A stretch of DNA of 64,000 nt, taken from Pseudomonas putida (lineage in GTDB: Bacteria > Pseudomonadota > Gammaproteobacteria > Pseudomonadales > Pseudomonadaceae). The notes below the pieces were generated by a model, which saw only the letters and a list, made by a program, of their open reading frames with translations, had not been told where the DNA came from and made no database searches. The stretch covers positions 1 through 64,000 of the forward strand of contig NZ_CP066307.1 of the NCBI RefSeq assembly GCF_016406145.1. The letters are read 5' to 3'. Each line of letters starts with the position of its first letter. The first letter of the stretch is position 1. The position numbers and the translations under genes were made by a program. This document shows, one piece after another, positions 53,126 to 62,468 of this stretch.

Positions 53126-56080
53126 ATGCTCGATATCACGACCATTTCTCGGCAATCACTGGGCAAAGTCGTGTCGTACTACGCGGATGGTGCGGATGAC
53201 TACTACGCAAAAGACGGCGGCGCCATGCAATGGCAAGGTGCCGGCGCCGAGGCATTGGGCCTGTCCGGGGAGGTAGAGCAGGCCCGATTCCGCGAGCTGC
53301 TGGATGGCCGGATTAGCGACAACACGAAGCTCATGCGGACCGTCAAAGAGGCGGACGGCAAAGTGGTCAGCAAGGAACGGCTGGGGTACGACCTCACATT
53401 CTCGGCACCCAAGGGCGTGTCGCTCCAGGCCTTGGTCCACGGTGACGCCAGTATCATCGAAGCCCACGACAAGGCCGTGGCGGCGGCGATCCGCGAAGCT
53501 GAACGGCTGTCCCAGGCGCGAATCACGGTCAACAAGAAGACCGGCACCGAGAACACCAACAACTTGGTGGTGGCCAAGTTCCGACACGAAACGTCACGCG
53601 CCCTGGACCCCGACCTGCATACCCATGCGTTCGTGCTGAACATGACCCAGCGTAGCGACGGCGAATGGCGGGCACTGAAAAATGACGGCGTGTTCAATTC
53701 GTCCATGTTCTTGGGCAACGTCTACAAGGCGGAACTGGCCCGCGAGCTGGAAAAGGCCGGCTTCCAGTTGCGCTATGAGCGCAACGGCACATTCGACCTG
53801 GCGCACTTCTCCGATGAGCAGATCCGCGAATTCAGTTCGCGCAGCCAGCAGATCGAGGCAGCGCTAGCGGCGAAAGGCCTGGACCGCAGCACAGCGTCAT
53901 ATGCCGAAAAAAACCAGGCCGCGCTGGCCACCCGCGACAAAAAGCAGGGTGGCATCGACCGCGAGGAACTGCGCCAGGTTTGGCTGGAGCGGTCGAGGGC
54001 CTTGGGTATCGACTACCACAGTCGCGAGTGGGCCGGCGTCGGCGCCGATGCCCAGGGCGGCAACGAGCGAAGCAGCGCGGCCACTCCGCAGATCGAGAAG
54101 CCCCTGGAGTACCGTGCAGACCAGGTAATCGAATTCGCGATCAAGAGTCTGACCGAACGCCAGGCCGTGATCGGACAGAAGGAGCTGATGGATACCGCGC
54201 TGCGCCACGGGTACGGCGCACTCACCATCGACGACGTGCGCGCCGGCATCGAGCGGCGAGCCGCATCTGGCCACCTGATCCGCGAGGAACCGCTGTACTC
54301 ATCGCAGAACCCAGCCGATGGAAAGAAGGGGAAGGCCGCCGAGAAGGCCCGCCAGGAGGCGCCACAGCTCAGCCGGAAGGAATGGGTGGCAAACCTTGTC
54401 CGTGCCGGCAAATCGCGCTCAGAGGCCGCCAGGCTCGTTGATGAGGGTATCCGCACGGGACGGCTGCGTCAGGGTGAAAGCCGTTTCACCACGCACATCG
54501 CGCAAAAGCGCGAACGCGAGGTGCTGCAAATCGAGCGAATGGGGCGCGGTACAGTTCAGCCGCGGATCTCCAAGGAAGCCGCCGAAGCCTTCCTTGCCGA
54601 TCGGGGCTTGAACGCGGAACAGCAGTCCTCGGTGATGCGGATCGCCCGCACACAAAACCAGTTCATCGGCGTGCAGGGCTTTGCCGGCGTCGGCAAAAGC
54701 TACATGACTGTAGCGGCTAAGGATCTGCTGGAAGCGAACGGATACCGTGTCACCAGCCTGGCGCCCTATGGGAGCCAGGTAAAGGCGCTCCAGGCCGAGG
54801 GCCTGGAGGCGCGCACTCTGCAATCATTCCTCAAGGCCCGCGATAAGAAGATCGACAGCAACACCGTCGTGATTATCGACGAGGCCGGCGTAATTCCTGC
54901 GCGGCAGATGCACGAGGCCATGAAAACCATTGAGGCTGCCGGCGCTCGCGTTGTCTTCCTGGGCGACGTGGCACAGACCAAAGCTATCGAGGCCGGCAAA
55001 CCCTTCGAGCAGTTGATGAAAGCCGGCATGGAAACGTCCCGGCTGACCGACATTCAGCGGCAGAAAGACCCGCAGTTGCTGGAAGCGGTGAAGCTGGCCG
55101 CCGAGGGCAAATCCAAACAATCGCTGCCGCTGGTGAACGAGATACGCGAGATCGAGGACAACGGGGCACGCTACCAGGCCATTGTCGAAGCCTACGCCTC
55201 GATGCCAAAGGCCGAACGTGACCAGGCGCTGATTATCACCGGTACTAACGCCAGTCGGATCGAGATCAACGAAGGGGTGCGCGAGGCGCTGGGCCTGAAA
55301 GGACAGGGCGCGGAATATCCATTGCTCAATCGCCTGGATACGACACAGGCCGAGCGCCGGCATAGCAAATACTACGGCAAGGGCAGCATTGTCGTACCCG
55401 AGGTGGACTATAAGAACGGGCTGCAACGGGGCGTGCAGTACGTGGTACTCGACACTGGTCCCGGCAACAAACTCACCGTGCGGGGGCCGGAAGGCGAGAG
55501 ACTGCAATTCACCCCGGCTCGATGCACAAAGCTGTCGGTCTACAGCGTCGAGCGAACTGAGCTGGCTCCTGGCGATCAGGTGAAAATCACCCGGAACGAC
55601 GCCGAAAAGGACCTGGCCAACGGCGACCGATTTGTGGTGAAGGAGATCCACAGCGACCGTGTGGTGCTCGAAGGCGACAAAGGCCGCCAGGTCGAGCTGG
55701 ACACCGCATCGGCTATGTTCGTCGGCCTGGCATACGCCTCGACCGTTCACAGCGCCCAGGGCCTCACCTGCGACAAGGTACTCATCAACCTTGAAACCCA
55801 GTCGCGCACGACCGCCAAGGACGTGTACTACGTGGCGATCAGCCGCGCCCGTCATGCAGCGGAAATCTTCACCGATAACCGGCAGAAGCTGGGGGCTGCG
55901 ATCAGTCGCTTGAATGCCAAGGCCGGCGCCCTGGATATCAAGCAGCTCCAGCGGCATGCGCTCGAGCGCAAAGGACACGACCAGGCCGGCAAACAGAAGG
56001 ACGCCGCGCAGAAGCAACAGCAAGGCCAGCAGTTGCCGACCAAGCAGCCTAAAGAAAAGGGCAGGGCATTCGGCCTGTAA
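53126..56080 (+). CDS. trwC: TrwC-type MOBF relaxase-helicase
   Basis: 984 residues. Relaxase domain with the tyrosine pairs Y18-Y19 and Y26-Y27 (VVSYYADGADDYYAKDGG) and the metal triad in RHETSRALDPDLHTHAFVLN; then a SF1 helicase domain with Walker A GFAGVGKSYMT, VVIIDEAGVIP and the terminal motif YASTVHSAQGLT. The basic, Gln-rich end (KDAAQKQQQGQQ) is typical. Nicks oriT and unwinds the strand for transfer. Starts 1 bp after trwB. Confidence 0.96.
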   Translation: MLDITTISRQSLGKVVSYYADGADDYYAKDGGAMQWQGAGAEALGLSGEVEQARFRELLDGRISDNTKLMRTVKEADGKVVSKERLGYDLTFSAPKGVSLQALVHGDASIIEAHDKAVAAAIREAERLSQARITVNKKTGTENTNNLVVAKFRHETSRALDPDLHTHAFVLNMTQRSDGEWRALKNDGVFNSSMFLGNVYKAELARELEKAGFQLRYERNGTFDLAHFSDEQIREFSSRSQQIEAALAAKGLDRSTASYAEKNQAALATRDKKQGGIDREELRQVWLERSRALGIDYHSREWAGVGADAQGGNERSSAATPQIEKPLEYRADQVIEFAIKSLTERQAVIGQKELMDTALRHGYGALTIDDVRAGIERRAASGHLIREEPLYSSQNPADGKKGKAAEKARQEAPQLSRKEWVANLVRAGKSRSEAARLVDEGIRTGRLRQGESRFTTHIAQKREREVLQIERMGRGTVQPRISKEAAEAFLADRGLNAEQQSSVMRIARTQNQFIGVQGFAGVGKSYMTVAAKDLLEANGYRVTSLAPYGSQVKALQAEGLEARTLQSFLKARDKKIDSNTVVIIDEAGVIPARQMHEAMKTIEAAGARVVFLGDVAQTKAIEAGKPFEQLMKAGMETSRLTDIQRQKDPQLLEAVKLAAEGKSKQSLPLVNEIREIEDNGARYQAIVEAYASMPKAERDQALIITGTNASRIEINEGVREALGLKGQGAEYPLLNRLDTTQAERRHSKYYGKGSIVVPEVDYKNGLQRGVQYVVLDTGPGNKLTVRGPEGERLQFTPARCTKLSVYSVERTELAPGDQVKITRNDAEKDLANGDRFVVKEIHSDRVVLEGDKGRQVELDTASAMFVGLAYASTVHSAQGLTCDKVLINLETQSRTTAKDVYYVAISRARHAAEIFTDNRQKLGAAISRLNAKAGALDIKQLQRHALERKGHDQAGKQKDAAQKQQQGQQLPTKQPKEKGRAFGL

Positions 56081-56085
56081 CCAGC

Positions 56086-56109
56086 AAAGGGGCTTCGGCC
56101 CCTTTTTTC
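56086..56109 (+). terminator. Terminator after trwC
   Basis: AAAGGGGC-TTCG-GCCCCTTTTTTC, strong bidirectional hairpin; also serves the converging gene at 56116. Confidence 0.92.
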
Positions 56110-56115
56110 TGTGCG

Positions 56116-56631
56116 TTAAAGCCCCTTGGCCATGCGCATTTGAGCGATCCGCTCATGAGACACACCTGCGAGCTTGGCCAGCACGCTATTTGGCACCACG
56201 CCGAACAGGTGTACATACCGATCAGCACGCGATACGCGCTTGTACGGTGCGATGCCCAGGAACTCCCGGCGCGCCTCTACGACCGCATAGGCCACGCCTA
56301 CGGTGCGACTCAGTTTGGCGGCAGACATGGTGCCCAGGAGCGATTCGTAACCGAGTCCGGGGCCGTGGTAGTCCTCGACCGGCGCCGACTTGGCCAGGTC
56401 AGGGGAGGGCGCCACAGCAGCATCCAGGCCGAACGCCTCGCGCAGCGCCTGCACGACTTCTACGGCCACACCCGACGCCTTGGCTATGTCTTCATCGGGC
56501 ACCAGGCCCAACGCGCTCTTGTACGGCCTCACGGGATGATCGAGCGGCAAGCGCTGAATACGGCGTGTGACCTTGGAACGGGGTGGGATGCCCTGGGACT
56601 TGCGGTAAGCCTGGATACTCTTCACCGACAC
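56116..56631 (-). CDS. Hypothetical protein with repeated helical motif
   Basis: 171 residues. Three similar segments can be seen (LVPDEDIAKASGVAVEVVQALREAFG; LGTMSAAKLSRTVGVAYAVVEARREFLG; VVPNSVLAKLAGVSHERIAQMR), each like a helix-turn-helix unit with V..AR/QAL. Probably a DNA-binding repeat protein; not recognised. Converges on trwC. Confidence 0.65.
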   Translation of the reverse strand: MSVKSIQAYRKSQGIPPRSKVTRRIQRLPLDHPVRPYKSALGLVPDEDIAKASGVAVEVVQALREAFGLDAAVAPSPDLAKSAPVEDYHGPGLGYESLLGTMSAAKLSRTVGVAYAVVEARREFLGIAPYKRVSRADRYVHLFGVVPNSVLAKLAGVSHERIAQMRMAKGL

Positions 56632-56679
56632 CCCGCTTTTTGCAGAGACAGACCTGTCCGACTCCAGGCCCAGCAGGTG

Positions 56680-56729
56680 ATGGAAAGGGGCAAGAGCTAC
56701 TGCGACCGAATAGACCTCGATCCCGAACT
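56680..56729 (+). pseudogene. 5' part of the backbone gene interrupted by the transposon
   Basis: Encodes MERGKSYCDRIDLDPEL, then the terminal repeat of transposon copy 2. Continues in frame at 22663 beyond copy 1. The frame is open further upstream, so the start is uncertain. Confidence 0.55.
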
Positions 56730-56769
56730 GGGGTTGTAAGCCGGAAACCCAGAAATTTCCGTCAGCCGA

Positions 56770-57024
56770 TCAACATGGCTTGTCTCGCGCTTGGTCGATG
56801 AGTTCCTGCATCGCCCGCATGACTTCTTCGTGGGTGTACGACTTGGCGTTGGGGTCGTCGGCCTCTCGGAGAGCTTCCTCGACCTCGCGGGTCATCCGCG
56901 CATATTCTTCCGGCCACAGCGCTTGCTCCATGCGCAGCGACGCCTGCCCAAGCAGGTGCAGCAGGCCGAACAGCCGCATGTCATTGGTGGCGACGACGTG
57001 CTCTCGAATCCGCTCCTGGATCAC
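56770..57024 (-). CDS. Small hypothetical protein of transposon copy 2
   Basis: 84 residues, same as the protein at 17073-17327, GTG start with the same doubt about an upstream extension. Confidence 0.55.
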   Translation of the reverse strand: MIQERIREHVVATNDMRLFGLLHLLGQASLRMEQALWPEEYARMTREVEEALREADDPNAKSYTHEEVMRAMQELIDQARDKPC

Positions 57025-57126
57025 CTCGCAGGCCCGATGCGCCTCTGGCGTCGCCGTGCCCTCGTAGCCGGCTGGGAGTTCTGCTTCTTCAGCGATTCGC
57101 GCCCAAGCGATAGCCGGTGGACAGGT

Positions 57127-57453
57127 TCATTTGCTCATCCACTTGCGCAGCAGACGCTTTTTCAGGGAGGCGCGCTCTTGCGGATTGCGTCCCTTGTGGT
57201 TGGCAATGCGATCCGCCGTGGCGGCCTGGCGCTTGATGGGCCAGTAGGAGCGGCCATCCTTACCCATCGACCAGACGTTGCTGACCTGGTTTTCCAGTAG
57301 AGGCAGATGGGCGCATAGAGCTTCCGGCGACGCGCTGGCCAGCGCGGTGCGCTCGTGAGTTCGCCAGCGCTGATGCCAGAGTTTCTTGTCCTCGCGCTCG
57401 CTACGGCAGGTCGTGTGCCCAACGATGGGCGTTTTGCGGCGGCTGCGGCTCAT
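57127..57453 (-). CDS. Hypothetical basic protein of transposon copy 2
   Basis: 108 residues, same as 17430-17756. Basic termini, no known domain. Confidence 0.6.
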   Translation of the reverse strand: MSRSRRKTPIVGHTTCRSEREDKKLWHQRWRTHERTALASASPEALCAHLPLLENQVSNVWSMGKDGRSYWPIKRQAATADRIANHKGRNPQERASLKKRLLRKWMSK

Positions 57454-57476
57454 GATGTGGTTGTCTCCAAGAACAT

Positions 57477-57812
57477 TCAGGACAGGCTTTCTGGGTAGAG
57501 CGCCGTCAACCGGGACAGGGTTTCTTGCACTTGTTCCAGCGAGGTCATCAGATGATCAACCTGATCCTGAAGATCCACGGCGAGATCAAATAGCTCAGCC
57601 ACTCGGCTGCGTGATCCCTCGTTGAACGCGGCCATTGCCAGTTGATGCAGCTTCAACAGGTCGGTGCGCAGTTGCGGAGGTGCGCCGTCTGCGCTGTCAT
57701 TCAAATCGCCGCGCAGCACGTCCACGGCATCGACTGCACGCAGCAGTGCCGTGGTATCGAAATTCTCGGGAGTCAGTTCGTCCCATTCGTCGTCGGTGAT
57801 GCGGGCTGCCAT
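57477..57812 (-). CDS. Hypothetical acidic protein of transposon copy 2
   Basis: 111 residues from MAARITDDEW, same as 17780-18115. Third gene of the TA transcript. Confidence 0.6.
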   Translation of the reverse strand: MAARITDDEWDELTPENFDTTALLRAVDAVDVLRGDLNDSADGAPPQLRTDLLKLHQLAMAAFNEGSRSRVAELFDLAVDLQDQVDHLMTSLEQVQETLSRLTALYPESLS

Positions 57813-57826
57813 CAGGAGGGCTCCGA

Positions 57827-58162
57827 TTAAGCGGTTGCGAGCGTTAGATGCCCGATCGGCTCGGCTGCTGGCCGTACCTTGATTTCGATGTCGTAGCCGA
57901 GGCGATTCAGACAATCCATCAGCTTGCGTTCGGATAGATTGGTGAAGTCGCCGCGCATCATGCCCGACACCTTCGGTTGCGGGATGCCCATGCGTTTGGC
58001 CGCCGCTTGTTGAGTCAGCCCAAGGGCGCGCATGGCCCTCCTGATCTCGACCACCAGGCCGGTCTTGATCTTGAGCTTTTCAGCGTCAGGCAGTCCAAGG
58101 TCGGCAAAGACGTTGCCCGAGCTGCGCTGAACCTCGACGCCTTCAATGATTCGTTTTTGCAT
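57827..58162 (-). CDS. higA: HigA-type antitoxin, transposon copy 2
   Basis: 111 residues, same as 18130-18465, HTH LGLTQQAAAKRMGIPQPKVS. Two identical antitoxin doses mean that losing one transposon copy would not release the toxin. Confidence 0.88.
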   Translation of the reverse strand: MQKRIIEGVEVQRSSGNVFADLGLPDAEKLKIKTGLVVEIRRAMRALGLTQQAAAKRMGIPQPKVSGMMRGDFTNLSERKLMDCLNRLGYDIEIKVRPAAEPIGHLTLATA

Positions 58163-58520
58163 TTCGTAGCTCCTGTGCCAATACCTCGGCCACCTTCAGC
58201 CGAGCGCGGATGATGTCCATGTCGGCCTTTGGCGTGGCGATTCCGCTCTTGCTCTTCTTCTGGAAGCAGTGCAGGACGAACACCGCTTCCGCAAACTTGA
58301 CCGTGTATACCGCTCGATAGGTGCCGCCGGCATCGTCTTCGACGACCTCCAGCACGCCGGCACCACCGAACCCCTTGAGCACCTTTGCTGCGTCATCCTG
58401 ATCGCCTATCTGCGCCAACGAGAGCGCGTAACCGAAACGGCGACGCACGTCGGACGGCAACGCCATCAAATCCTTGTGGCTGCTCGCGATCCATTCGAGC
58501 GGTTTTTCTTTGTTTGTCAT
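58143..58520 (-). CDS. higB: HigB/Gp49-type toxin, transposon copy 2
   Basis: 125 residues, same as 18446-18823; overlaps higA by 20 bp. Confidence 0.88.
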   Translation of the reverse strand: MTNKEKPLEWIASSHKDLMALPSDVRRRFGYALSLAQIGDQDDAAKVLKGFGGAGVLEVVEDDAGGTYRAVYTVKFAEAVFVLHCFQKKSKSGIATPKADMDIIRARLKVAEVLAQELRNAKTNH

Positions 58521-58711
58521 GACGGAATTTTATACCTGTTCAGGTAATGATGTAAACGCGGCAACCTCAAGGAGGTGTCGTAAAACATTTGTTTTGCGAC
58601 AGGCTGTCAGCCGCCGCTGTGCTACCTGTGCAACACCCCCTCAAAAATGTACGGAAAACTCTATCGCTATTCACTATTATGCGGAAACCTGTTTTTGATG
58701 GTTATCCGCCT
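58521..58711. promoter_or_regulatory. Probable res site, transposon copy 2
   Basis: Same 191-bp gap as 18824-19014. Two res sites in direct orientation 39.7 kb apart are the substrate that TnpR normally resolves. Confidence 0.6.
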
Positions 58712-59314
58712 ATGTTGGTTGGCTACATGCGCGTGTCGTCGGACTCCGACCGCCAGAGCACGGACTTGCAGCGCGACGCGCTGCTCGCCGCCGGCGTCGA
58801 TCCGCGTCACCTGTTTGAGGATCGTGCCTCTGGCGCGAAGGATGACCGTGCCGGCTTGGCGCGGGCGCTTGAGTTCGTTCGAGCCGGCGATGTGCTGGTG
58901 GTGTGGAAACTCGACCGGCTCGGTCGCTCGCTGTCGCACCTGCTCGCCATTGTGACTTCGCTCAAGGACAAGCGGGTGGCGTTCCGCTCGCTGACAGAGA
59001 ACCTGGACACTACGACGCCCTCGGGCGAATTCCTGTTCCAGGTGTTCGGTGCGCTCGCGCAGTACGAGCGCGCCTTGATTCAGGAGCGCGTCGTCGCGGG
59101 CTTGGCCGCCGCACGCAAACGCGGCCGGATCGGCGGCCGGCCGCAGGCGATCACTGGTGAGAAGCTGGACGCCATCGTCGCCGCGCTCGATGGCGGCATG
59201 TCTAAGGCGGCGGTGTGCCGCAACTTCAATGTCAAGCGCACTACGTTGATCGAAACATTGACGCGAGCAGGTTGGCGTGGTGCGGGAAGGACGGTCGATG
59301 AGCAACAAGAATAA
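58712..59314 (+). CDS. tnpR: Resolvase TnpR, transposon copy 2
   Basis: 200 residues from MLVGYMRVSS, same as 19015-19617. Overlaps tnpA by 17 bp. Confidence 0.93.
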   Translation: MLVGYMRVSSDSDRQSTDLQRDALLAAGVDPRHLFEDRASGAKDDRAGLARALEFVRAGDVLVVWKLDRLGRSLSHLLAIVTSLKDKRVAFRSLTENLDTTTPSGEFLFQVFGALAQYERALIQERVVAGLAAARKRGRIGGRPQAITGEKLDAIVAALDGGMSKAAVCRNFNVKRTTLIETLTRAGWRGAGRTVDEQQE

Positions 59315-62300
59315 GCTACTCACCGTCTTTTCTGACGCAGAGCAGGAAGCCTTGTACGGCCTACCGGACTTCGACGATGCTCAGCGGCTGGAATACCTGG
59401 CGTTGACCGAATCTGAACTGGCGTTCGCCAGCAGCCGGCCTAGCCTGCAGGCCCAAGTCTATTGCGTCTTGCAGATCGGCTACTTCAAGGCCAAGCATGC
59501 TTTCTTCCGCTTCGATTGGCATGAGGTCGAGGACGATTGCGCCTTCGTGCTGAGTCGCTATTTCCACGGCGAAGCGTTCGAACGCAAGGCGATCACCAAG
59601 CATGAGCACTACAGCCAGAGGGGTCAGATCGCCGAACTGTTCGGCTACCGGTCGTGGGCGGCTAGCTTCCTGCCGCAACTGGCACAGCAGGCTGAACAGA
59701 TCGTGCGGCGCGACGTAATGCCAGGATTCGTGGCCGCCGAACTGATCGTTTGGCTCAGCGAGCACAAAATCATCCGGCCCGGCCACACCACCTTACAAGA
59801 GCTGGTCAGTGAAGCCCTGTCCACCGAACGCAGGCGCTTGGGCGGCTTGCTGGCAGAAGTGTTGGACGAATCGGCCAAAGCTGCGCTGGGCCAGCTCCTG
59901 GTGCGTGACGACACCCTGTCTCAACTGGCAGCGCTCAAGCAGGACGCTAAAGATTTCGGCTGGCGTCAGATGGCAGGGGAGCGCGAGAAGCGCGCCACGC
60001 TGAAGTCCTTGCACGGGATCGCCAAGGCGCTGCTGCCCAAGCTCGGCATCTCGCAGCAGAACCTGCTGTACTACGCGAGCCTGGCGAACTTCTATACCGT
60101 CCATGACCTGCGCCACCTGAAGGCGGAGCAGACCCGGCTCTACCTGCTGTGCTATGCCTGGGTACGTTACCGGCAGCTCACCGACAACCTGGTCGACGCG
60201 ATGGCCTTCCACATGAAAAAACTTGAGGACGAGAGCCGCACGGGTGCGAAACAGTCCTTTGTCGCCGAACAGCTGCGACGCCATCAGGAAACGCCGCAGG
60301 TTGGCCGCCTGCTGTCGCTGTACGTGGACGACAGCGTGGCCGATCCGACGCCGTTCGGCGAGGTGCGCCAACGCGCCTACAAAATCATGTCCAGGGAATT
60401 GCTGCAAAACACGGCGCAGCGCATGAGCGTCAAGCCACTGAACAAACTGGCGCTGCACTGGCAGGCGGTGGACGGCCTGGCCGAACGCATTCGACGCCAT
60501 CTACGGCCGCTGTACGTCGCGCTCGACTTCGCCGGCACGGCCCCCGATAACCCATGGCTCGCGGCGCTGACTTGGGCCAAGAGCGTGTTCGCCAAGCAGC
60601 AGCGCCTATCACAACGGCCACTCGACGAATGTCCGGCGGCAACGCTGCCGAAACGCTTGCGTCCGTACCTGCTGATGTTCGATGCCGAAGGCACGCCGAC
60701 AGGCCTGCATGCCGATCGTTACGAATTCTGGCTTTACCGTCAGGTCAGGAAACGCTTCCAGGCGGGCGAGCTCTACATTGACGACAGCTTGCAGCACCGG
60801 CATTTGTCCGACGAGTTGGTTTCGATGGACGAGAAAGCCGCCGTGCTCGCGCAGATGGACATCCCCTTCCTGCGGCAGCCGGTCAGTGCCCAGCTCGATG
60901 CACTGGCGGCCGAGTTGCGTGCGCAATGGGTGGCGTTCAATCGCGAGCTGAAACAGGGCAAGCTGACGCACCTGGAATACGACAAGGACACGCAGAGACT
61001 GACCTGGCGCAAGCCCAAGGGGGAGAACCAGAAGGCGCGCGAGCAAGCTCTCTACGAGCAACTGCCATACTGCGATGTCGCCGACGTGTTTCGCTTCGTC
61101 AACGGCCAGTGCCAGTTCCTGTCGGCGCTGACACCATTGCAGCCACGCTATGCGAAGAAGGTAGCCGACGCCGACAGTCTGATGGCGGTGATCATTGCCC
61201 AAGCCATGAACCACGGCAACCAGGTTATGGCACGTACCAGCGACATCCCGTACCACGTCCTGGAGAGTACCTACCAGCAGTACCTGCGCCAGGCGACGCT
61301 ACATGTGGCCAACGATTGCATCAGCAACGCCATCGCCGCACTGCCGATCTTCCCGCATTACTCGTTCGACCTCGATTCGTTGTACGGTGCCGTTGATGGG
61401 CAGAAATTCGGCGTCGAGCGACCAACTGTGAAGGCGCGCTACTCGCGCAAATATTTCGGCCGCGGCAAGGGCGTCGTCGCCTACACGCTGCTGTGCAATC
61501 ACGTGCCGTTGAACGGCTACCTGATAGGCGCACACGAGTACGAGGCTCACCACGTGTTCGACATCTGGTACCGCAACACGTCGGACATCGTGCCGAGCGC
61601 GATCACCGGCGACATGCACAGCATCAACAAGGCCAACTTCGCCATCCTGCACTGGTTCGGACTTCGTTTCGAGCCGCGCTTCACCGACCTCGACGACCAG
61701 TTGCAGGAGCTGTATTGCGCCGATGATCTGGCATTGTACGAGAAATGCCTGATCCGGCCGGCTGGCCAGATCGACCGGCAACTCATCGTCGGTGAGAAGG
61801 CGAACATCGACCGAATCGTCGCCACACTGGGCCTGAAGGAAATGACGCAGGGCACGCTGATCCGCAAGCTGTGCACCTATACGGCGCCGAACCCGACGCG
61901 GCGCGCAATCTTCGAGTTCGACAAGCTCATCCGCAGTATCTACACACTGCGCTACCTGCGCGACCCGCAACTGGAGCGTAATGTTCACCGCTCGCAGAAC
62001 CGCATTGAGTCCTATCACCAGCTACGCTCGACCATCGCCCAAGTCGGTGGGAAGAAGGAATTGACCGGCCGCACCGACATCGAAATCGAGATCAGCAACC
62101 AGTGCGCCAGGCTGATCGGCAACGCGATCATCTTCTACAACTCGGCGATCCTGTCCCTGCTGCTGACGAAGTACGAGGCAGCTGGCAATGCCAAGGCGCT
62201 GGCGTTGATCACGCAGATGTCGCCAGCGGCCTGGCGGCACATCCTGCTGAACGGGCATTACACCTTCCAGACTGACGGCAAGTTCATCGACCTGGATGCG

Positions 62301-62327
62301 CTCGTGGCGGGACTGGAGCTGGGCTGA
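59298..62327 (+). CDS. tnpA: Tn3-family transposase TnpA, transposon copy 2
   Basis: 1,009 residues, same as 19601-22630, with the DDE motifs intact. Its right terminal repeat ends at 62359, 110 bp before the beta-lactamase gene. Confidence 0.95.
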   Translation: MSNKNKLLTVFSDAEQEALYGLPDFDDAQRLEYLALTESELAFASSRPSLQAQVYCVLQIGYFKAKHAFFRFDWHEVEDDCAFVLSRYFHGEAFERKAITKHEHYSQRGQIAELFGYRSWAASFLPQLAQQAEQIVRRDVMPGFVAAELIVWLSEHKIIRPGHTTLQELVSEALSTERRRLGGLLAEVLDESAKAALGQLLVRDDTLSQLAALKQDAKDFGWRQMAGEREKRATLKSLHGIAKALLPKLGISQQNLLYYASLANFYTVHDLRHLKAEQTRLYLLCYAWVRYRQLTDNLVDAMAFHMKKLEDESRTGAKQSFVAEQLRRHQETPQVGRLLSLYVDDSVADPTPFGEVRQRAYKIMSRELLQNTAQRMSVKPLNKLALHWQAVDGLAERIRRHLRPLYVALDFAGTAPDNPWLAALTWAKSVFAKQQRLSQRPLDECPAATLPKRLRPYLLMFDAEGTPTGLHADRYEFWLYRQVRKRFQAGELYIDDSLQHRHLSDELVSMDEKAAVLAQMDIPFLRQPVSAQLDALAAELRAQWVAFNRELKQGKLTHLEYDKDTQRLTWRKPKGENQKAREQALYEQLPYCDVADVFRFVNGQCQFLSALTPLQPRYAKKVADADSLMAVIIAQAMNHGNQVMARTSDIPYHVLESTYQQYLRQATLHVANDCISNAIAALPIFPHYSFDLDSLYGAVDGQKFGVERPTVKARYSRKYFGRGKGVVAYTLLCNHVPLNGYLIGAHEYEAHHVFDIWYRNTSDIVPSAITGDMHSINKANFAILHWFGLRFEPRFTDLDDQLQELYCADDLALYEKCLIRPAGQIDRQLIVGEKANIDRIVATLGLKEMTQGTLIRKLCTYTAPNPTRRAIFEFDKLIRSIYTLRYLRDPQLERNVHRSQNRIESYHQLRSTIAQVGGKKELTGRTDIEIEISNQCARLIGNAIIFYNSAILSLLLTKYEAAGNAKALALITQMSPAAWRHILLNGHYTFQTDGKFIDLDALVAGLELG

Positions 62328-62468
62328 CGGAAATTTCTGGGATTCCGGCGTACAACCCCTGGATAAAATCGAGCCGCACGAGTGGCTGATGTCCCTAAGA
62401 GACTGGACACTTAGGTTCCGGTATCGGCTAACTCTTGTCCTGTATGTACTTCCCGTGGAGAAACCCAA

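Larger units (their letters stand above)
56730..62359 (+). mobile_element. Tn5501-like Tn3-family transposon, copy 2
   Basis: 5,630 bp, same orientation, gene content and encoded proteins as copy 1 (17033-22662), offset exactly 39,697 bp. Flanking pentamers GAACT and TGGAT differ. Crossed flanks fit: the left flank here and the right flank of copy 1 rejoin one gene. Confidence 0.88.
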
